From Candidatus Nitrosotalea sp. FS (GTDB taxonomy: Archaea > Thermoproteota > Nitrososphaeria > Nitrososphaerales > Nitrosopumilaceae): a stretch of 7,808 nucleotides of DNA. Positions 7,185 through 7,808 of the stretch are shown here, piece after piece; position 1 is the first letter of the stretch; each line of letters begins with the position of its first letter. The translations under genes were made by a program, and so were the position numbers. The stretch is taken from NCBI RefSeq assembly GCF_011319475.1, contig NZ_RCMC01000037.1:29342-37149 (forward strand), given 5' to 3'. The notes under the pieces are model-generated. The model had not been told where the DNA came from. It was given only the letters and a program-made list of their open reading frames with translations, and did not search any database.

Positions 7185-7346
7185 TCAGTTTTTCTGTACA
7201 TCCACACTAAATTCGGATGGAGAAAGTGTATGTCCACAGGATGGACATTTGCTGTTATACGGCCTCATTACGTCTTTTATTGATTTTAACATACGCATAT
7301 TTGCAATTTTAGCTCCGCATCTTCCGCAAACTACATCGACTGACAT
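7185..7346 (-). CDS. Small zinc-ribbon protein, 53 residues
   Basis: A short frame from ATG (7344-7346) to TGA (7185-7187) encodes 53 residues with two CxxC knuckles, CGRC at 7-10 and CPSC at 34-37. They are 23 residues apart and each is followed by Gly, the pattern of a treble-clef or rubredoxin-like zinc ribbon. The segment between is rich in Lys, Arg and Met (MRMLKSIKDVMRP). It is real rather than chance because the paired knuckles coincide with a well-placed TATA box 24-31 nt upstream. The protein does not match the NrdR zinc ribbon, which has a CPxC start and an Arg-rich block. Its role is unknown; nucleic-acid or protein binding is typical of such ribbons. It lies 73 nt after the DUF35 gene and 69 nt before the NrdD-like gene, in the same frame as the latter with no other stop between them. 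Confidence 0.8.
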   Translation of the reverse strand: MSVDVVCGRCGAKIANMRMLKSIKDVMRPYNSKCPSCGHTLSPSEFSVDVQKN

Positions 7347-7361
7347 TACAAACTAATGTCA
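7341..7361. promoter_or_regulatory. Perfect 8-bp palindrome over the zinc-ribbon start codon (operator candidate)
   Basis: TGACATTA (7341-7348) and TAATGTCA (7354-7361) are exact inverted repeats with a 5-bp spacer. The centre lies about 20-30 nt downstream of the TATA-like box, so the site covers the likely transcription start and the ATG. This is where an archaeal repressor dimer would block initiation. No binding protein is identified. Confidence 0.5.
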
Positions 7362-7369
7362 TTGGAAAT

Positions 7370-7377
7370 ATTATAAA
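7370..7377 (-). promoter_or_regulatory. Putative TATA box of the zinc-ribbon gene
   Basis: TTTATAAT on the minus strand lies 24-31 nt upstream of the ATG at 7346. It is the best match to an archaeal TATA box in this window and fits a leaderless transcript. Confidence 0.6.
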
Positions 7378-7419
7378 AGAGATTTTTCGAATTTTTTTAA
7401 TCAGTTTCGTAAATTTGGT

Positions 7420-7785
7420 TTACTGTTTTTCGATTATGATTCCACGTTGATCATAACCTGTGATTTTTACTCTAGTTCCTAGAGGAAGATCGGCAGGAGA
7501 TTTTATGCCTGCCATAAAACCAGAGATTCTCAATTCAGAATTATCTAATTTTATGACTACCCAAGCATACGGAACATACTCTTCGTATCCGTCTGGAGGC
7601 ACAGTGATTATTGTATAAGTCACAACGGAGCCCTTACCATCAACTACGGTATTCTCAAATCCTTTGTTTCCGCAATTTTGACAAAAATATGTAGTCACAA
7701 GATGGTGATGACCACATTTTGTACATTTTCTAGTCAGAACCTTACCTAATTTGGCATTGTTAGCGAATTCTTCTTTTGTTAGCAA
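7420..7785 (-). CDS. DUF35 zinc-ribbon/OB-fold protein
   Basis: This 121-residue protein has a short N-terminal helix, a rubredoxin-like zinc ribbon (Cys21/Cys24 and Cys35/Cys38) and an OB-fold from about 45 to the end. The OB-fold contains GKGSVVTYTII and a late GTRVKITG strand typical of the DUF35 family. Members are small non-catalytic partners of thiolase-fold enzymes. In archaea one such protein bridges acetoacetyl-CoA thiolase and HMG-CoA synthase and passes the acyl intermediate between them. That role is known of the family and inferred here. The size is normal and all four zinc cysteines are present. The start is a TTG at 7783-7785; the frame stays open upstream to the window edge, so a start further upstream cannot be excluded, though the zinc-ribbon spacing fits this one. 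Two nucleotides upstream is a TAA that could end a thiolase gene. It has no visible link to the RNR genes downstream. Confidence 0.88.
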   Translation of the reverse strand: MLTKEEFANNAKLGKVLTRKCTKCGHHHLVTTYFCQNCGNKGFENTVVDGKGSVVTYTIITVPPDGYEEYVPYAWVVIKLDNSELRISGFMAGIKSPADLPLGTRVKITGYDQRGIIIEKQ

Positions 7786-7787
7786 TT

Positions 7788-7808
7788 TTATACACTTTTG
7801 AATATATG
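7788..7808 (-). CDS. Possible C-terminus of an upstream gene (thiolase-like?)
   Basis: The last 21 bases, read on the minus strand in one frame, give HIFKSV followed by TAA at 7788-7790, two bases before the DUF35 TTG. Thiolases of the SCP-x type often end in VVHI plus a few residues, and they commonly precede DUF35 genes in archaea. Six residues are too few for proof. Confidence 0.25.
   Translation of the reverse strand, partial: HIFKSV

Noticed and set aside
7185..7346. Zinc-ribbon protein as NrdR
   Set aside because: NrdR has an N-terminal CPxC ribbon with an Arg-rich block followed by an ATP cone in one chain; this 53-residue protein has neither the block nor the cone.
7150..7356. Plus-strand 68-residue open frame
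   Set aside because: It is antisense to the 53-residue zinc-ribbon gene, which has two CxxC knuckles and a placed promoter; the plus frame has no recognisable motif.

Overview
The window is AT-rich and every supported gene lies on the minus strand. It most resembles an ammonia-oxidising archaeon of the Nitrososphaerota (Thaumarchaeota), probably a Nitrosopumilales member. Reasons: TATA-like boxes sit 23-31 nt upstream of start codons, as expected for leaderless archaeal transcripts. There is an archaeal-type B12-dependent ribonucleotide reductase, an archaeal NrdD-derived protein fused to an ArsR-type winged helix, and a DUF35 zinc-ribbon/OB-fold protein. The assignment comes from gene content and is inference; no rRNA or other phylogenetic marker is present.

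Reading 5' to 3' on the minus strand (right to left), the window opens with what may be the last codons of an upstream gene (7788-7808, possibly a thiolase). Next come the DUF35 protein (7420-7785) and a 53-residue zinc-ribbon protein (7185-7346) with a TATA box and an 8-bp palindrome over its start codon. Then follows a 698-residue protein (5019-7115) made of a winged helix, an ATP-cone-like domain and an NrdD-like body. A 220-bp AT-rich intergenic stretch with a hairpin and tandem 11-bp repeats leads to nrdJ, the adenosylcobalamin-dependent ribonucleotide reductase (2141-4798). Last come two exported or membrane-anchored proteins: a TIM-barrel glycoside-hydrolase-like protein (962-2098) and a secreted HExxH protein (938 down to the window edge, 3' end missing). 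Their gap is only 23 nt, so they may be co-transcribed.

The centre of interest is the pair 5019-7115 and nrdJ. The 698-residue protein keeps the NrdD fold signature and its C-terminal four-cysteine zinc site. It ends just after that site, so the glycyl-radical segment is absent, and the finger-loop radical cysteine also appears to be missing. With a DNA-binding domain at its N-terminus and a functional RNR gene immediately downstream, it looks like a reductase turned into a nucleotide-responsive regulator, by analogy with NrdR (zinc ribbon plus ATP cone). This is inference, but the missing residues are visible in the sequence.

Two genes could be missed by an ATG-based or minimum-length gene search: the 53-residue zinc ribbon and the TTG-started secreted HExxH protein. 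Four of the six main genes appear to start with TTG. No tRNA, rRNA, CRISPR array, insertion sequence or attachment site was seen. No stretch above 300 bp is without a gene once these two are counted.
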